NCBI RefSeq assembly: GCF_029840925.1
Contig: NZ_JAOCDM010000002.1
Span: forward strand, 1 to 64,000
Direction: 5' to 3'
Origin: Pseudomonas sp. GD03858
GTDB lineage: Bacteria; Pseudomonadota; Gammaproteobacteria; Pseudomonadales; Pseudomonadaceae
Length of the DNA: 64,000 nt
Shown here: positions 9,951 through 19,612 of the stretch, one piece after another
How positions within the stretch are numbered: the stretch's first letter is position 1
Layout of the letters: each line of letters starts with the position of its first letter
Position numbers and translations under genes: made by a program
The notes under the pieces: generated by a model
What the model was told of the DNA's origin: nothing
Database searches by the model: none
The model's input: the letters and a program-made list of their open reading frames with translations, nothing else

Positions 9951-10286
9951 ATGAGCGACACCCTGAACCGCCTCGCCGAGGTGCTGGAAGAACGCAAGCA
10001 CGCGGCGCCGGACAGCAGCTACGTGGCCAGCCTGTATCACAAGGGCCTGAACAAGATCCTCGAGAAGCTCGGCGAAGAGTCCATCGAGACCATCATCGCC
10101 GCCAAGGATGCCGCCGCCAGCAAGGATTACAGCGATGTCATCTATGAGACCGCGGACCTGTGGTTTCATAGCCTGGTCATGCTCAGCGCGCTGGGCCAGC
10201 ATCCGCAGGCGGTGCTCGATGAGCTGGAGCGTCGGTTCGGGCTTTCCGGGCATGACGAGAAGGCCGCGCGTCAGCCTTCTGCCTGA
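9951..10286 (+). CDS. hisE: HisE, phosphoribosyl-ATP pyrophosphatase
   Basis: A 111-residue all-helical MazG-like pyrophosphohydrolase for the second step of histidine synthesis (PR-ATP to PR-AMP plus PPi). The signature [20 protein letters not shown], with the acidic metal ligands EExxE, and [15 protein letters not shown] are clear. It is co-transcribed with hisI. A REP pair follows the stop and probably bounds the transcript before tatA. Confidence 0.97.
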   Translation: MSDTLNRLAEVLEERKHAAPDSSYVASLYHKGLNKILEKLGEESIETIIAAKDAAASKDYSDVIYETADLWFHSLVMLSALGQHPQAVLDELERRFGLSGHDEKAARQPSA

Positions 10287-10310
10287 AGAATGCCGGGGGC
10301 GCGTTGCGCC

Positions 10311-10400
10311 CCTTTCGCGACACAAGGCCGCTCCTACAGGCGTCCGCGTCGCCTGACAGATTCGCAATACCCTGTAGGAGCGGCCTTGTGTCGCGAAAGG
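10311..10400. repeat. REP pair (family A) between hisE and tatA
   Basis: Two inverted copies of a 29-base element at 10311-10339 and 10372-10400, each containing gtaggagcggccttgtgtcg or its complement, separated by 32 bases. They can fold into a long hairpin. The same element recurs at 38485, 41334, 44441 and 49424. Confidence 0.93.
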
Positions 10401-10457
10401 GCTGCACAGCAGCCCCCAGGGCCCGAAAGACAGACACACATTTTTCAGGAGTACGAA

Positions 10458-10730
10458 ATGGGCATTTTTGACTGGAAACACTGGATCGTCCTGCTGGTCG
10501 TCGTGGTGCTGGTATTCGGCACCAAGAAACTGAAGAACCTCGGCAGCGACCTGGGCGAATCGATCAAGGGCTTTCGCAAGGCCATGAACGAAGAAGAAAC
10601 CAAGCCCGCCGAGCAGACCCCGCCGCCGGCGCAACCGGTTCCCCCGGTGCAGAACACCGCCCAGCAGGCCCAGGGCCACACCATCGAGGGCCAGGCCCAG
10701 CCGGTCCAAGAGCCACAGCGGAAAGACTGA
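10458..10730 (+). CDS. tatA: TatA, twin-arginine translocase pore subunit
   Basis: A 90-residue protein with an N-terminal membrane helix ([14 protein letters not shown]) followed by the amphipathic helix ([20 protein letters not shown]) and a Pro/Gln-rich tail, the TatA plan. It forms the pore for folded, often cofactor-bound proteins. The open frame extends upstream through the REP pair, but CAGGAG at 10446-10451 and MGIFDWKHW fix the start at 10458. First gene of tatABC. Confidence 0.96.
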   Translation: MGIFDWKHWIVLLVVVVLVFGTKKLKNLGSDLGESIKGFRKAMNEEETKPAEQTPPPAQPVPPVQNTAQQAQGHTIEGQAQPVQEPQRKD

Positions 10731-10733
10731 CCC

Positions 10734-11102
10734 ATGTTCGGCATCAGTTTCAGCGAGCTGCTGCTCGTCGGCCTGGTCGCCCTGCTGGTGCTCGGCCCCG
10801 AGCGCCTGCCGGGGGCCGCGCGTACCGCGGGCCTGTGGATCGGCCGCCTCAAGCGCAGCTTCAACGCGATCAAGATGGAAGTCGAGCGCGAGATCGGCGC
10901 CGACGACATCCGCCGCCAGTTGCACAACGAGCACATCCTGCAGATGGAGCAGGAAGCCAAGCGCATCCTCAATCCGCTGACGCCATCGGCGCAGCCGCCG
11001 GCCAGCGCTGAAACGCCCGCCACACCCGCTGTCGAAGCCGCCCCCACGCAGCCGACCGCGACGCCACCCTCCGAGCAGCCACAACCGCCACGAGCCCCAT
11101 GA
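10734..11102 (+). CDS. tatB: TatB, twin-arginine translocase receptor subunit
   Basis: A 122-residue protein, [20 protein letters not shown], with the Glu in the first helix and the [10 protein letters not shown] turn characteristic of TatB. The amphipathic helix ([20 protein letters not shown]) leads to a Pro/Ala-rich tail. With TatC it forms the receptor for RR signal peptides. Three bases separate it from tatA; its TGA overlaps the tatC ATG (ATGA). Confidence 0.96.
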   Translation: MFGISFSELLLVGLVALLVLGPERLPGAARTAGLWIGRLKRSFNAIKMEVEREIGADDIRRQLHNEHILQMEQEAKRILNPLTPSAQPPASAETPATPAVEAAPTQPTATPPSEQPQPPRAP

Positions 11103-11890
11103 GCGAGAATCCGGAACATGACCAGCCGATGCCGCTGGTCTCGCACCTGACCGAGCTGCGCACCCGCCTGCTGCGCTGCGTCGCCGCCATCTTCCTGATC
11201 TTCGCCGGGCTGTTCTCCTTCGCCCAGCAGATCTACACCCTGGTCTCGGCGCCGCTGCGCGCGCACTTGCCGGCCAACGCGACGATGATCGCCACCGACG
11301 TGGCCTCGCCGTTCCTGACGCCGTTCAAGCTGACCATGATCGTTTCGCTGTTCCTGGCGATCCCGTTCATCCTGCAACAGATCTGGGGCTTCATCGCCCC
11401 GGGCCTGTATCGCCACGAAAAGCGCATCGCCATTCCACTGCTGGTGTCGAGCATCTTCCTGTTCTACGCCGGCATGGCCTTCGCCTACTTCCTGGTATTT
11501 CCGCTGATCTTCGGCTTCTTCGCCAGCGCCACGCCCGAGGGCGTGTCGATGATGACCGACATCGCCAGCTACCTCGACTTCGTCATGACGCTGTTCTTCG
11601 CCTTCGGCGTAGCGTTCGAGATCCCGGTAGCGGTGGTGCTGCTGGTGTGGATCGGCGTGGTCGATGTGCAGTACCTGAAGAAGATCCGCCCGTACGTGAT
11701 CATCGGCTGCTTCGTGGTCGGCATGGTCCTGACTCCGCCGGACATCTTCTCCCAGACCCTGCTGGCCGTGCCGATGTGGATGCTGTTCGAGGTCGGCGTG
11801 CTGTGTGGCAGCCTGATCCGCAAGCGCAGTCACGAACGCGACGAAGCCCCCAGCGACCACAACGACCAGCCACCTGCGACCCAACCGTGA
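11099..11890 (+). CDS. tatC: TatC, twin-arginine translocase core subunit
   Basis: A 263-residue polytopic protein with six predicted membrane helices and the family signatures [10 protein letters not shown] near the N-terminus and [20 protein letters not shown]. It recognises the twin-arginine signal peptide. The tail after the last helix is hydrophilic. Its stop overlaps the GTG of rsmE by two bases, so rsmE is probably translated from the same transcript. Confidence 0.97.
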   Translation: MSENPEHDQPMPLVSHLTELRTRLLRCVAAIFLIFAGLFSFAQQIYTLVSAPLRAHLPANATMIATDVASPFLTPFKLTMIVSLFLAIPFILQQIWGFIAPGLYRHEKRIAIPLLVSSIFLFYAGMAFAYFLVFPLIFGFFASATPEGVSMMTDIASYLDFVMTLFFAFGVAFEIPVAVVLLVWIGVVDVQYLKKIRPYVIIGCFVVGMVLTPPDIFSQTLLAVPMWMLFEVGVLCGSLIRKRSHERDEAPSDHNDQPPATQP

Positions 11891-12594
11891 ACCTGTTGCT
11901 TCTTGAAGAGGCCGACTTCGTGTCGGCCGACCGTGTTGTCCTGGCCGATCGCCGCTTCATCCACATGCAGGAGATCCACCGCGTGGCGGTGGGCGACAGC
12001 CTGCGCGTTGGCCGTATCGGCGGCTTGATGGGCAAGGCCGAGGTCATTCGCCTCGAAGGTCATGAAGCCGAACTGCGGGTAGCTTTCGACCAGGCACCAC
12101 CGCCCAAGCTGCCACTGACCCTGGTGCTGGCCGTGCCCCGGCCGAAGATGCTGCGCCGACTGTTTCAGACCGTTGCCACGCTGGGCGTGCCACGGCTGAT
12201 CCTGGTCAACAGCTACAAGGTCGAGAAAAGCTTCTGGCAGACGCCCTTCCTCAACCCCGAGAACATTCGCGAAAACCTGATCCTCGGGCTCGAACAGGCC
12301 CGCGACACGGTGTTGCCCGAAGTGATCATCGAAAAGCGCTTCAAGCCGTTCGTCGAGGATCGCCTGCCTGCGATCGCCACTGGCACCCTCGGGCTGGTGG
12401 GCCACCCCGGCCCCTACCCGGCCTGCCCGCGCGCCGTGGAAGGCCCGGTAACCCTGGCGATCGGCCCAGAAGGCGGCTGGATCCCGTACGAAGTCGACCT
12501 GCTCGGCAAGGCCGGGCTGGCTCCGGTACAGCTGGGTGATCGCATCTTGCGCGTGGAAACGGCGGTCACGGCCTTGCTTTCGCGAATTTTTTGA
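11887..12594 (+). CDS. rsmE: RsmE, 16S rRNA (uracil1498-N3)-methyltransferase
   Basis: A 235-residue SPOUT-class methyltransferase. An N-terminal PUA-like domain ([20 protein letters not shown]) precedes the knotted SAM site ([17 protein letters not shown], then [16 protein letters not shown]). The longer in-frame extension lies inside tatC. The family N-terminus [10 protein letters not shown] corresponds to GTG 11887, which overlaps the tatC stop (GTGA), so that start is chosen. Confidence 0.94.
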   Translation: MNLLLLEEADFVSADRVVLADRRFIHMQEIHRVAVGDSLRVGRIGGLMGKAEVIRLEGHEAELRVAFDQAPPPKLPLTLVLAVPRPKMLRRLFQTVATLGVPRLILVNSYKVEKSFWQTPFLNPENIRENLILGLEQARDTVLPEVIIEKRFKPFVEDRLPAIATGTLGLVGHPGPYPACPRAVEGPVTLAIGPEGGWIPYEVDLLGKAGLAPVQLGDRILRVETAVTALLSRIF

Positions 12595-12693
12595 CAGACG
12601 GGTCAGATTTTTCTCATCAAGTTTCCCCACCCCACGCCGATGGCCTGTGCAACAGAACAATAATCCGCACTGCCGCACGCCGGGGAGTCGTCT

Positions 12694-14610
12694 ATGTACC
12701 GTTGGTTCGCCCAATCACTGGGAAATGTAAGCGTCAATCGCAAGTTGGGGGTCGGCTTCGGCCTGGTGCTGCTGCTCACCCTCGGCATCACCTTCACCGG
12801 CTGGCTGGGCATCGACAGTGTCACCAGCCGTGGCGACAAGCTCGGCAACATCTCGGTGATCCACCAGTACACCCAGGACCTGCGCATCGCTCGCCAGCAC
12901 TATGAGCGCAGCCGTGACGACGCCGCCGTGGCCGAGTTGGAGAAAGCCCTGGCCAACCTCGAGCGCCAGGTACGGTTCATGCTCGAGCAGATCGAGCTGC
13001 CCGCCGACCGCCAGCGCCTGGACCAGCAACAGGACGCCGTGCGCCAGTACCAGCAGGCCTTCGCCGAGCTCAGGCAGGCGGGCCAACGCCGCGAGGCCAG
13101 CCGCGGCGTGCTGGGCGATAGCGCCGACCAGGCCGCCGAACTGATCGGCAAGGCCCAGCAGCGCCTGCTGCAGGGTGGCGATATCCAGCAGTACCAGGAA
13201 GCCGTGCAAGTCGCCGCCCTGCTGCAGCAGGCGCGCTTCCAGGTGCGCGGCTACACCTACAGCGGCAAGGCCGAATTCCAGCAGACCGCACTGTCCGCCA
13301 TCGACCAGGCCATGGCCGTGCTCAAGACCCTGCCGGCCAAGCTCCCGGCCGAGTTCGCCAGCAGCCTCGACGACGCCGCCGTGGCGCTGGCGGGCTACCG
13401 CGACGCGGTGAACCAGTTCGGCAGTGCCCAGGCCGCCAGCGAGCAGGCCCTGGCGCACATGGCCGAACAGGGCCAGATCCTGCTCGGCACCAGCGAAGCG
13501 ATGACCGTTTCCCAGACTGAAGTTCGCGACCAGGGCACGCAGCAGGCCAAGACCCTGCTCGCCGGCGCCAGCGGCCTGGCCTTGCTGCTGGGCGTGCTGG
13601 CCGCCTTCGCCATCACCCGGCAGATCATCGTCCCCTTGCGCCAGACCCTCGCCGCCGCCGAACGCGTGGCTGGCGGCGACCTGCGCCAGGACCTCCTGGT
13701 GCAACGCCGCGATGAACTGGGCCAGTTGCAGGCCAGCATGCAGCGCATGACCCAGAGCCTGCGCGAGCTGATCGGCGGCATCGGCGATGGCGTGACGCAG
13801 ATTGCCAGCGCCGCCGAAGAACTGTCGGCGGTGACCGAGCAGACCAGCGCCGGGGTCAACAACCAGAAGGTCGAGACCGACCAGGTCGCCACCGCCATGA
13901 ACGAGATGGCCGCCACCGTGCAGGAGGTCGCGCGCAATGCCGAGCAGGCCTCGGAGGCCGCGCTGATGGCCGATCAACAGGCCCGCGAGGGTGACAAGGT
14001 GGTCGGCGAGGCGATTGCCCAGATCGAGCGCCTGGCCGGCGAGGTGGTGAACTCCAGCGAGGCGATGAACCAGCTCAAGGCCGAAAGCGACAAGATCGGC
14101 AGCGTGCTCGACGTGATCAAATCGGTGGCCCAGCAGACCAACCTGCTGGCGCTCAATGCCGCTATCGAAGCCGCCCGTGCCGGCGAGGCCGGGCGCGGCT
14201 TCGCGGTGGTCGCCGACGAGGTGCGCAGCCTGGCCCAGCGCACCCAGCAGTCCACCGAGGAAATCGAAGAGCTGATCGCCGGCCTGCAGAACGGCACCGA
14301 ACGCGTGGCCAGCGTCATGGACAACAGCCGCGCACTCACCGACAGCAGCGTCGAACTCACCCGCCGCGCTGGCGGCTCGCTGGAGACCATCACCCGCACC
14401 GTGTCGTCGATCCAGGCGATGAACCAGCAGATCGCCACTGCCGCCGAGCAGCAGAGCGCCGTGGCCGAAGAGATCAACCGCAGCGTGATGAACGTGCGCG
14501 ACATTTCCGACCAGACCTCGGCGGCCAGCGAAGAAACAGCCAGTTCCAGTGTCGAGCTGGCGCGCCTGGGCACTCACCTGCAAGGGCTGGTGGGCCGATT
14601 CAAGCTCTGA
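12694..14610 (+). CDS. Methyl-accepting chemotaxis protein, HBM-type sensor (first of a tandem pair)
   Basis: A 638-residue transmembrane chemoreceptor. TM1 is about residues 17-40 ([20 protein letters not shown]), followed by a roughly 240-residue all-helical periplasmic region containing [14 protein letters not shown], similar to the helical bimodular (HBM) sensor of McpS. TM2 lies near 288-310, then a HAMP domain ([20 protein letters not shown]) and the signalling tip ([20 protein letters not shown]). HBM receptors bind organic acids or polyamines in studied cases; the ligand here is unknown. GGGGAG precedes the ATG. The gene is 99 bases after rsmE and is paralogous to the next gene. Confidence 0.9.
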   Translation: MYRWFAQSLGNVSVNRKLGVGFGLVLLLTLGITFTGWLGIDSVTSRGDKLGNISVIHQYTQDLRIARQHYERSRDDAAVAELEKALANLERQVRFMLEQIELPADRQRLDQQQDAVRQYQQAFAELRQAGQRREASRGVLGDSADQAAELIGKAQQRLLQGGDIQQYQEAVQVAALLQQARFQVRGYTYSGKAEFQQTALSAIDQAMAVLKTLPAKLPAEFASSLDDAAVALAGYRDAVNQFGSAQAASEQALAHMAEQGQILLGTSEAMTVSQTEVRDQGTQQAKTLLAGASGLALLLGVLAAFAITRQIIVPLRQTLAAAERVAGGDLRQDLLVQRRDELGQLQASMQRMTQSLRELIGGIGDGVTQIASAAEELSAVTEQTSAGVNNQKVETDQVATAMNEMAATVQEVARNAEQASEAALMADQQAREGDKVVGEAIAQIERLAGEVVNSSEAMNQLKAESDKIGSVLDVIKSVAQQTNLLALNAAIEAARAGEAGRGFAVVADEVRSLAQRTQQSTEEIEELIAGLQNGTERVASVMDNSRALTDSSVELTRRAGGSLETITRTVSSIQAMNQQIATAAEQQSAVAEEINRSVMNVRDISDQTSAASEETASSSVELARLGTHLQGLVGRFKL

Positions 14611-14749
14611 TCAGAAGGCAAATCCTTCGAATTGCAGGGAATTTTCCTACTCAGTTTGCAGGTCCAGTCCGACGCCCTCTCTGCCGATGAAAAAGGCCAT
14701 GGCGGCAATTTGCCGGCATGACCTTTTCTCAACTGGATGGAGACCTGTC

Positions 14750-16693
14750 ATGTTCGCCTACCTCGATCGCAAACTCGGCAACCTGAACGTCGGGCTCAAG
14801 CTCGCCCTGGGCTTCGCCGTGGTGTTGCTGCTCACCCTGGCCACCACGCTCAGCGGCTGGCGCGCCCTGGATGGCGCCATCAACCGTTCGGAGCAGCTCA
14901 GCGATATCAGCGAGCTGAACGACCTGACCCGCGACCTGCGCGCCGAGCGCATCACCTACCGGGTACTCGCCGACGATGCCAGCAAGGCGCAGATCACCCG
15001 GATCCTCGAACACTTGCACAGCCGTCTCACCCTGTTGCAGCAACGCAGCCAGGTCGATCAGTCAAGGCAGATGCTGAAGCAGAAACTGCAATTGCTCGAG
15101 CGCCTGCAGCAGGACTTCGCCGCGTTGCAGCGCGCGGTCGACAGTCGCCAGAGCCTGCGCACGGCCATGCAGGAACAGGCCATCGCACTGGAAAAGGTGA
15201 TTGACGAACTACAGACCCAGGCGCTGCTGAAAATGCCGGCCGATGGCCAGCAAGGCACCATCATCGGCTCGATGGACACCCTGAGTCGCCACGTGGACAG
15301 CGCCGGCCAACAAAGCCAGGTACCGGCCTACGCCTTCGCCTCGCGCGATGCCTTTGCCCTCATGGGCGATGCCGCGCTGGATGCCGCGGACACCAGCCTC
15401 GCCCAACTGCTGCGGGGCATAGCGCCATTGGCGCTGCCACACACGCTGACCCAGCGCCCCAAGGCCGAACTGGACCGCTACCGCACCGCCCTGCGCCAGT
15501 ACCGCGATGCGGCGCTGGAGGTCGAACGGCTGCAAGACGACATGGAAAAGACGGGAGCGCAGCTCCAGGCAATCAGCATGGAACTGGCCGAGCGCAAGGT
15601 CGAACAGCGCGACAGCGAAGCCGTGGCCGCACGTTCGCTGCTCACCACCGTGGCCGTCCTGGCCCTGCTGGTCGGCGTGCTCGCGGGCTGGCTGATCACC
15701 CGGCAGATCACCCACCCGCTGCGGCAGGTACTGGCCCAGGCATCGCGAATCGCCGCAGGCGACCTCAGCCAGCGGGATGCAGTGCGGCGCCGCGACGAGA
15801 TGGGCCAACTGCAGGGCCGCATGCACGAGATGACATTGAGCCTGCGCGAGCTGCTGGGCGGTATCGACAATGGCGTTGCGCACCTGTCGCGATCGGCCAG
15901 CGAACTTGCCAGCTCCAGCGCGGACACCCGCGAACGCATCAGCCAACAGCGCGATGAGACCGACCAGGTGGCCACCGCGATGAACCAGATGAGCGCCACG
16001 GTTCAAGAGGTCGCGCAAAGCGCCGAGCAAGCCTCCGTGGCCGCCACCACCGCCGACGGCCAGGCCCGGCAGGGCGACCAGGTGGTCGCTGAAGCGGTAG
16101 CACGCATCGAGCAGCTGGCCGGACAGATGGACCGCTGTCTCGAGGCGATGGGGCATCTGGCCGGCGAAAGCCAGCGCATCGGCTCGATCCTCGACGTGAT
16201 CAAGTCGGTATCCGAACAGACCAACTTGCTGGCCCTCAACGCGGCCATCGAGGCGGCGCGGGCGGGCGAGGCCGGGCGTGGCTTCGCCGTGGTGGCCGAC
16301 GAAGTACGCGGGCTGGCCCAACGGACCCAGCAATCGACCGAGGAAATCGAGCAACTGATCGACAACCTGCACCGCGGCACCGACGAGGTCACCGGCCTGC
16401 TCGACAACAGCAAGCGCCTCACTGAACAGAGCGTCGAGCTCAGCCGCAAGGCCGGCGATGCCCTGGGGCAGATCAGCGCGACAGTGTCGACCATCCAGGG
16501 CATGAACCAGCAGATCGCCACGGCCAGCGAAGAGCAGAGCGTGGTCGCCGAGCAGATCAACCGCAGCGTCATGAATGTCCGGGATGTCTCGGACCGCACC
16601 AGCGTGGCCAGTGAACAGACGGCGGCATCGAGCGGCGAGCTGGAACAGCTGGGGCAGCAGCTGCGCGGGATGGTGGGGCGCTTCAGTCTCTAG
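14750..16693 (+). CDS. Methyl-accepting chemotaxis protein, HBM-like sensor (second of a tandem pair)
   Basis: A 647-residue chemoreceptor starting [20 protein letters not shown], matching the pattern of the preceding receptor ([15 protein letters not shown]). It has TM1, a helical periplasmic region ([20 protein letters not shown]), TM2 ([20 protein letters not shown]), HAMP and the conserved tip ([20 protein letters not shown]). The open frame runs back to 14549 inside the previous gene, but TGGAG upstream and the family N-terminus favour ATG 14750. The sensor regions of the pair differ far more than the cytoplasmic halves, suggesting duplication followed by change of ligand. A REP pair follows the stop. 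Confidence 0.88.
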   Translation: MFAYLDRKLGNLNVGLKLALGFAVVLLLTLATTLSGWRALDGAINRSEQLSDISELNDLTRDLRAERITYRVLADDASKAQITRILEHLHSRLTLLQQRSQVDQSRQMLKQKLQLLERLQQDFAALQRAVDSRQSLRTAMQEQAIALEKVIDELQTQALLKMPADGQQGTIIGSMDTLSRHVDSAGQQSQVPAYAFASRDAFALMGDAALDAADTSLAQLLRGIAPLALPHTLTQRPKAELDRYRTALRQYRDAALEVERLQDDMEKTGAQLQAISMELAERKVEQRDSEAVAARSLLTTVAVLALLVGVLAGWLITRQITHPLRQVLAQASRIAAGDLSQRDAVRRRDEMGQLQGRMHEMTLSLRELLGGIDNGVAHLSRSASELASSSADTRERISQQRDETDQVATAMNQMSATVQEVAQSAEQASVAATTADGQARQGDQVVAEAVARIEQLAGQMDRCLEAMGHLAGESQRIGSILDVIKSVSEQTNLLALNAAIEAARAGEAGRGFAVVADEVRGLAQRTQQSTEEIEQLIDNLHRGTDEVTGLLDNSKRLTEQSVELSRKAGDALGQISATVSTIQGMNQQIATASEEQSVVAEQINRSVMNVRDVSDRTSVASEQTAASSGELEQLGQQLRGMVGRFSL

Positions 16694-16708
16694 ACGTGCG
16701 TCGCTCGC

Positions 16709-16777
16709 TTCGCGGGTAAACCCGCTCCCACACCGCAGGCCATGCCTTGCCTCCGTGGGAGCGGGTTTACCCGCGAA
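16709..16777. repeat. REP pair (family B) between the MCP gene and the ABC operon
   Basis: Inverted 23-base copies at 16709-16731 and 16755-16777 of the gtgggagcgggtttacccgcgaa element. They sit between two convergent genes and can form one hairpin on either strand, so may limit read-through from both. Confidence 0.9.
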
Positions 16778-16781
16778 GGGG

Positions 16782-17525
16782 CTAAAGCACCTGGCGCAGG
16801 AACGCCTGGGCCCGCGGGTCCTTCGGCGCCGCGAAGAACTGCTGCGGTGGCGAGTCTTCCAGCAACTTGCCGTGGTCGAAGAACAGCACGCGGTCCGCCA
16901 CTTCCCGGGCGAAGCCCATCTCGTGGGTCACGCAGACCATGGTCATGCCTTCCTGGGCCAGGGTCTTCATCACGTCCAGCACCTCGCCGACCATCTCCGG
17001 GTCGAGCGCCGAGGTCGGCTCGTCGAACAGCATCACCTTCGGTTCCATCGCCAGGGCCCGGGCAATGGCCACCCGCTGCTGCTGGCCGCCCGACAGGCGC
17101 GAAGGGTATTCGTTGGCCTTCTGCGCGATGCCGACCTTTTCCAGCAACGCCCGGGCCTTGGCTTCGCGCTCGGCCTTGTTGCGCTTGCGCACCACCTTCT
17201 GCGCCAGGCACAGGTTTTCCAGCACGGTCATGTGCGGGAACAGGTTGAAGTGCTGGAACACCATGCCGACTTCGCGACGATAGGCGTTGATATCGGTCTT
17301 GGGGTTGTCCAGCTGCAGCCCGTCGATGGACACATGGCCCTCGTCGAAGTGCTCCAGGCCGTTCAGGCAGCGCAGGAAGGTCGACTTGCCCGAACCGGAC
17401 GGGCCGAGCACCACCACCACCTCGCCCTTGGCGACCTGGGTGGTGACGTTGTCCACCGCGCGCACGACGTGGCCACGGGTGTCGAAGACTTTCAACAGGT
17501 CACGGACTTCAATCACTTTGCGCAA
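16782..17525 (-). CDS. Polar amino acid ABC transporter, ATPase subunit
   Basis: A 247-residue ATPase of the PAAT family (GlnQ/HisP-like). Walker A is GPSGSGKST, the Q-loop is in [16 protein letters not shown], the signature is [15 protein letters not shown], Walker B is [12 protein letters not shown] and the H-loop is VCVTHEMG. It overlaps the end of the permease gene by 17 bases, so is translationally coupled. Third gene of the leftward operon SBP-permease-ATPase. Confidence 0.95.
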   Translation of the reverse strand: MRKVIEVRDLLKVFDTRGHVVRAVDNVTTQVAKGEVVVVLGPSGSGKSTFLRCLNGLEHFDEGHVSIDGLQLDNPKTDINAYRREVGMVFQHFNLFPHMTVLENLCLAQKVVRKRNKAEREAKARALLEKVGIAQKANEYPSRLSGGQQQRVAIARALAMEPKVMLFDEPTSALDPEMVGEVLDVMKTLAQEGMTMVCVTHEMGFAREVADRVLFFDHGKLLEDSPPQQFFAAPKDPRAQAFLRQVL

Positions 17526-18471
17526 GCCTCCGCTCGAGCCGGCTGGCGATGTGCGACAGCGGCAGGTTGATCAGCAGGTACAGGCCCGCCACGCAGAACC
17601 AGATCTCGAAGGTCGAGAACGAGGTGGTGATGGCCTCGCGGCCGCTCTTGGTCAGCTCGGTGATGGCGATCACCGAGACCAGCGAGGTGTCCTTGACCAG
17701 GCTGATGAACTGCCCGGCCAGCGGCGGCAGCACGCGCTTGAACGCCTGGGGCAGGATCACATGACGCATCGACTGGGCGCCGTTCAAGCCCAGCGAGCGC
17801 GCCGCCTCGTTCTGCCCCTTGGCGATCGACTGCACGCCAGCGCGGACGATCTCGGCCACGTAGGCGCCGGTGAACAGCGCCAGCGCCGCCACCCCGGCGA
17901 ACTCGCGGGACAGGTTGAGCACGGTGCCGATGAAGAAGTAGAAGATGAAGATCTGCACCAGCAGCGGCGTGCCGCGCACCAGCTCGACGTAAACCGTGGA
18001 CAGGTCACGCAACGTGGGGTTGCTGGACAACCGGCACAGCCCGGCGACCAGGCCGAGCACCAGGCCCAGGGCACCGGAGATCACCGAGATCCACAGGGTG
18101 GTCCACAAGCCCCAGGCCAAGGGGCCGGCAGCCCAGTGGCGGGTGACGCCGATGGCATCGCCCTCGGCGACGTCGTCGCCCCGGGCCAGCAGCATGCTGT
18201 CCTTGGCCACTTCGACGACCTGGGTGTCGCCGTTCTCGTCCTTCAGGGTGACCCGGGCGTTGTCGCCGGATACCACGATTTCCTCGACCGTGCCTGGGTT
18301 GGCGGCACGCTGGGTTTCCTCGGCCTTGTAGGCGAAGTATTGCGGAACGCGGTTCCAGCGCCACTCGTAGGAAATCATCGAGGTGGCCAGGTACAGGCTG
18401 AACGCCAGGCCCACCAGGACCAGCGCGGTCAGCCCATGCCAGGGCCACTGTGCTTTCTTGTGTTTGATCAC
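17509..18471 (-). CDS. Polar amino acid ABC transporter, permease subunit with an extra soluble insert
   Basis: A 320-residue permease. TM1 ([20 protein letters not shown]) is followed by about 80 soluble residues including a strand-rich piece ([20 protein letters not shown]), then the usual 4-5 helix core with the EAA loop ([23 protein letters not shown]). The core begins near [20 protein letters not shown]. The open frame extends to a TTG at 18501 inside a repeat, but GTG 18471 has GGAG 7 bases upstream and gives [13 protein letters not shown], so it is preferred. A heptad-repeat palindrome separates it from the binding-protein gene. Confidence 0.9.
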   Translation of the reverse strand: MIKHKKAQWPWHGLTALVLVGLAFSLYLATSMISYEWRWNRVPQYFAYKAEETQRAANPGTVEEIVVSGDNARVTLKDENGDTQVVEVAKDSMLLARGDDVAEGDAIGVTRHWAAGPLAWGLWTTLWISVISGALGLVLGLVAGLCRLSSNPTLRDLSTVYVELVRGTPLLVQIFIFYFFIGTVLNLSREFAGVAALALFTGAYVAEIVRAGVQSIAKGQNEAARSLGLNGAQSMRHVILPQAFKRVLPPLAGQFISLVKDTSLVSVIAITELTKSGREAITTSFSTFEIWFCVAGLYLLINLPLSHIASRLERRLAQSD

Positions 18472-18483
18472 GTACTCACTCCA

Positions 18484-18582
18484 GAAAGCGACAAGCCGCA
18501 AGCCACAAGCGGCAAGAAGAAGCGGGCCTCACTGCGGCCTGCTACGTCTTGTCGCTTGCAGCTTGCGGCTTGAAGCTGCCGC
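18484..18582. repeat. AAGC-heptad palindromic repeat between the binding-protein and permease genes
   Basis: The left arm has degenerate heptads (gcgacaagccgcaagccac) and the right arm the inverted form (cttgcagcttgcggcttg), around a short centre (aagaagaagcgggcc). It can form a large hairpin inside the ABC operon, a position where such structures often stabilise the upstream binding-protein mRNA. The same design recurs after gpmI (62640). Confidence 0.8.
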
Positions 18583-19383
18583 TTATTCCATTTCCTTCAG
18601 CCAGTCCTTGCTCTTGAACCACTTGTCGTGAATACGATCGTAGGTCCCGTCATGCTTGATCTGGTGCAGGAAGTTGTTGATGAAGTTGATGCTGTCGTAG
18701 TCGCCTTTCTTCAGGCCGAAGGCCAGCGGCTCGTAGGTGAAGGGCTCTTCCAGGAACACCAGCTTGCCGGCACCGGCCTTCTCCACCGCCACCACGTTGT
18801 ACGGCGAGTCATAGACGAAGGCATCGGCCTTGCCGTTGACCACGTCCATCACGCCTTCCTGCTCGTTGTCGTAGCCGTGGTACTTGGCCTTGCCGATCAG
18901 CTTCTTCGCGACCATCTCGCCAGTGGTGCCGAGCTTGGAGGTGAGGCGGTACTTCTCGTTGTTCAGGTCCTTGTACGACTTGATTTCACCCGCCAGCTCC
19001 TTGCGGATCAGCAGGGTCTGGCCAACGACGATGAAGGGTTCGCTGAAGTTCAGGCGCAGGTTGCGCTCCTGGGTCAGGGTCATGCCGCTGCCGATGAAGT
19101 CGAACTTGTCGGTCATCAGGGCCGGGATAATGCCGTCATAGGCGGTGGAGACCATTTCCAGCTTGACGCCCATGGCCTTGGCCATGGCTTTGAGGATGTC
19201 GACTTCGAAGCCGATGATCTCGCCGCGCTTGTTGGTCATTTCGAACGGCATGTAGGTCGGGTCCATGCCCACACGCAGAGTGCCGCGCTTGACCGCATCA
19301 TCGATGGCGCCGGCCTGGGCGGCGGTCACCGCGATCAGGGCGGTCGCGCCGACCAGCAGTCGCGACAGGAATTTCTTCATCAT
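18583..19383 (-). CDS. Polar amino acid ABC transporter, periplasmic substrate-binding protein
   Basis: A 266-residue PAAT-family binding protein. Signal peptide MMKKFLSRLLVGATALIAVT ends near AAQAGA (cleavage about residue 25). The mature start is IDDAVKRGTLRVGMDPTYMP; FSEPFIVVGQTLLIRKE and AFVYDSPYNVVAVEKAG are typical family-3 elements. The ligand is unassigned; the Asp in GMDPTYMPFE would bind the amino group. The longer frame was trimmed to the ATG at 19383 after AGGGGA; the following ATG at 19380 is also possible. First and probably most strongly expressed gene of the operon. Confidence 0.92.
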   Translation of the reverse strand: MMKKFLSRLLVGATALIAVTAAQAGAIDDAVKRGTLRVGMDPTYMPFEMTNKRGEIIGFEVDILKAMAKAMGVKLEMVSTAYDGIIPALMTDKFDFIGSGMTLTQERNLRLNFSEPFIVVGQTLLIRKELAGEIKSYKDLNNEKYRLTSKLGTTGEMVAKKLIGKAKYHGYDNEQEGVMDVVNGKADAFVYDSPYNVVAVEKAGAGKLVFLEEPFTYEPLAFGLKKGDYDSINFINNFLHQIKHDGTYDRIHDKWFKSKDWLKEME

Positions 19384-19532
19384 CACCAAGTCCCCTAGCA
19401 AGAAGTACGCAGATTTTTCTTGTAAGCACGGCCTGACAGACCGATGCGTAATGTCGGGTGGGATGCTAACGCATGCGTGGCCTGGGACCTAGAGCCGGGG
19501 GGGACTTTGTTGGCCAAAATCGACCAGAAAGC

Positions 19533-19596
19533 ATCGCGGGGCCAGCCCGCTCCCACGCACCGCTGACAGGGCGTGGGAGCGGGCTGGCCCCGCGAT
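19533..19596. repeat. REP pair (family B) between opgH and the ABC operon
   Basis: Perfectly inverted arms, atcgcggggccagcccgctc to the left and the complement to the right, ending at 19596. It lies just after the opgH stop and upstream of the ABC operon, where it could end opgGH transcription. The remaining bases 19384-19532 should carry the ABC promoter; I saw no clear -24/-12 site there. Confidence 0.9.
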
Positions 19597-19612
19597 TATC
19601 GGAGCAACGGGC

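Noticed and set aside
10311..10400. Possible CRISPR-like repeats
   Set aside because: Copies occur as inverted pairs scattered between genes, without regular spacers or cas genes; they are REP elements.
10290..10457. Upstream extension of tatA
   Set aside because: It translates a REP pair; the true TatA N-terminus and SD are at 10458.
12715..14583. 622-codon open frame antisense to the first MCP gene, and others such as the 800-codon frame over glgP and the 841-codon frame over opgH
   Set aside because: They lie entirely opposite well-identified genes, show His/Gly/Gln-rich or Arg-rich composition typical of antisense frames in GC-rich DNA, and have no recognisable domain.
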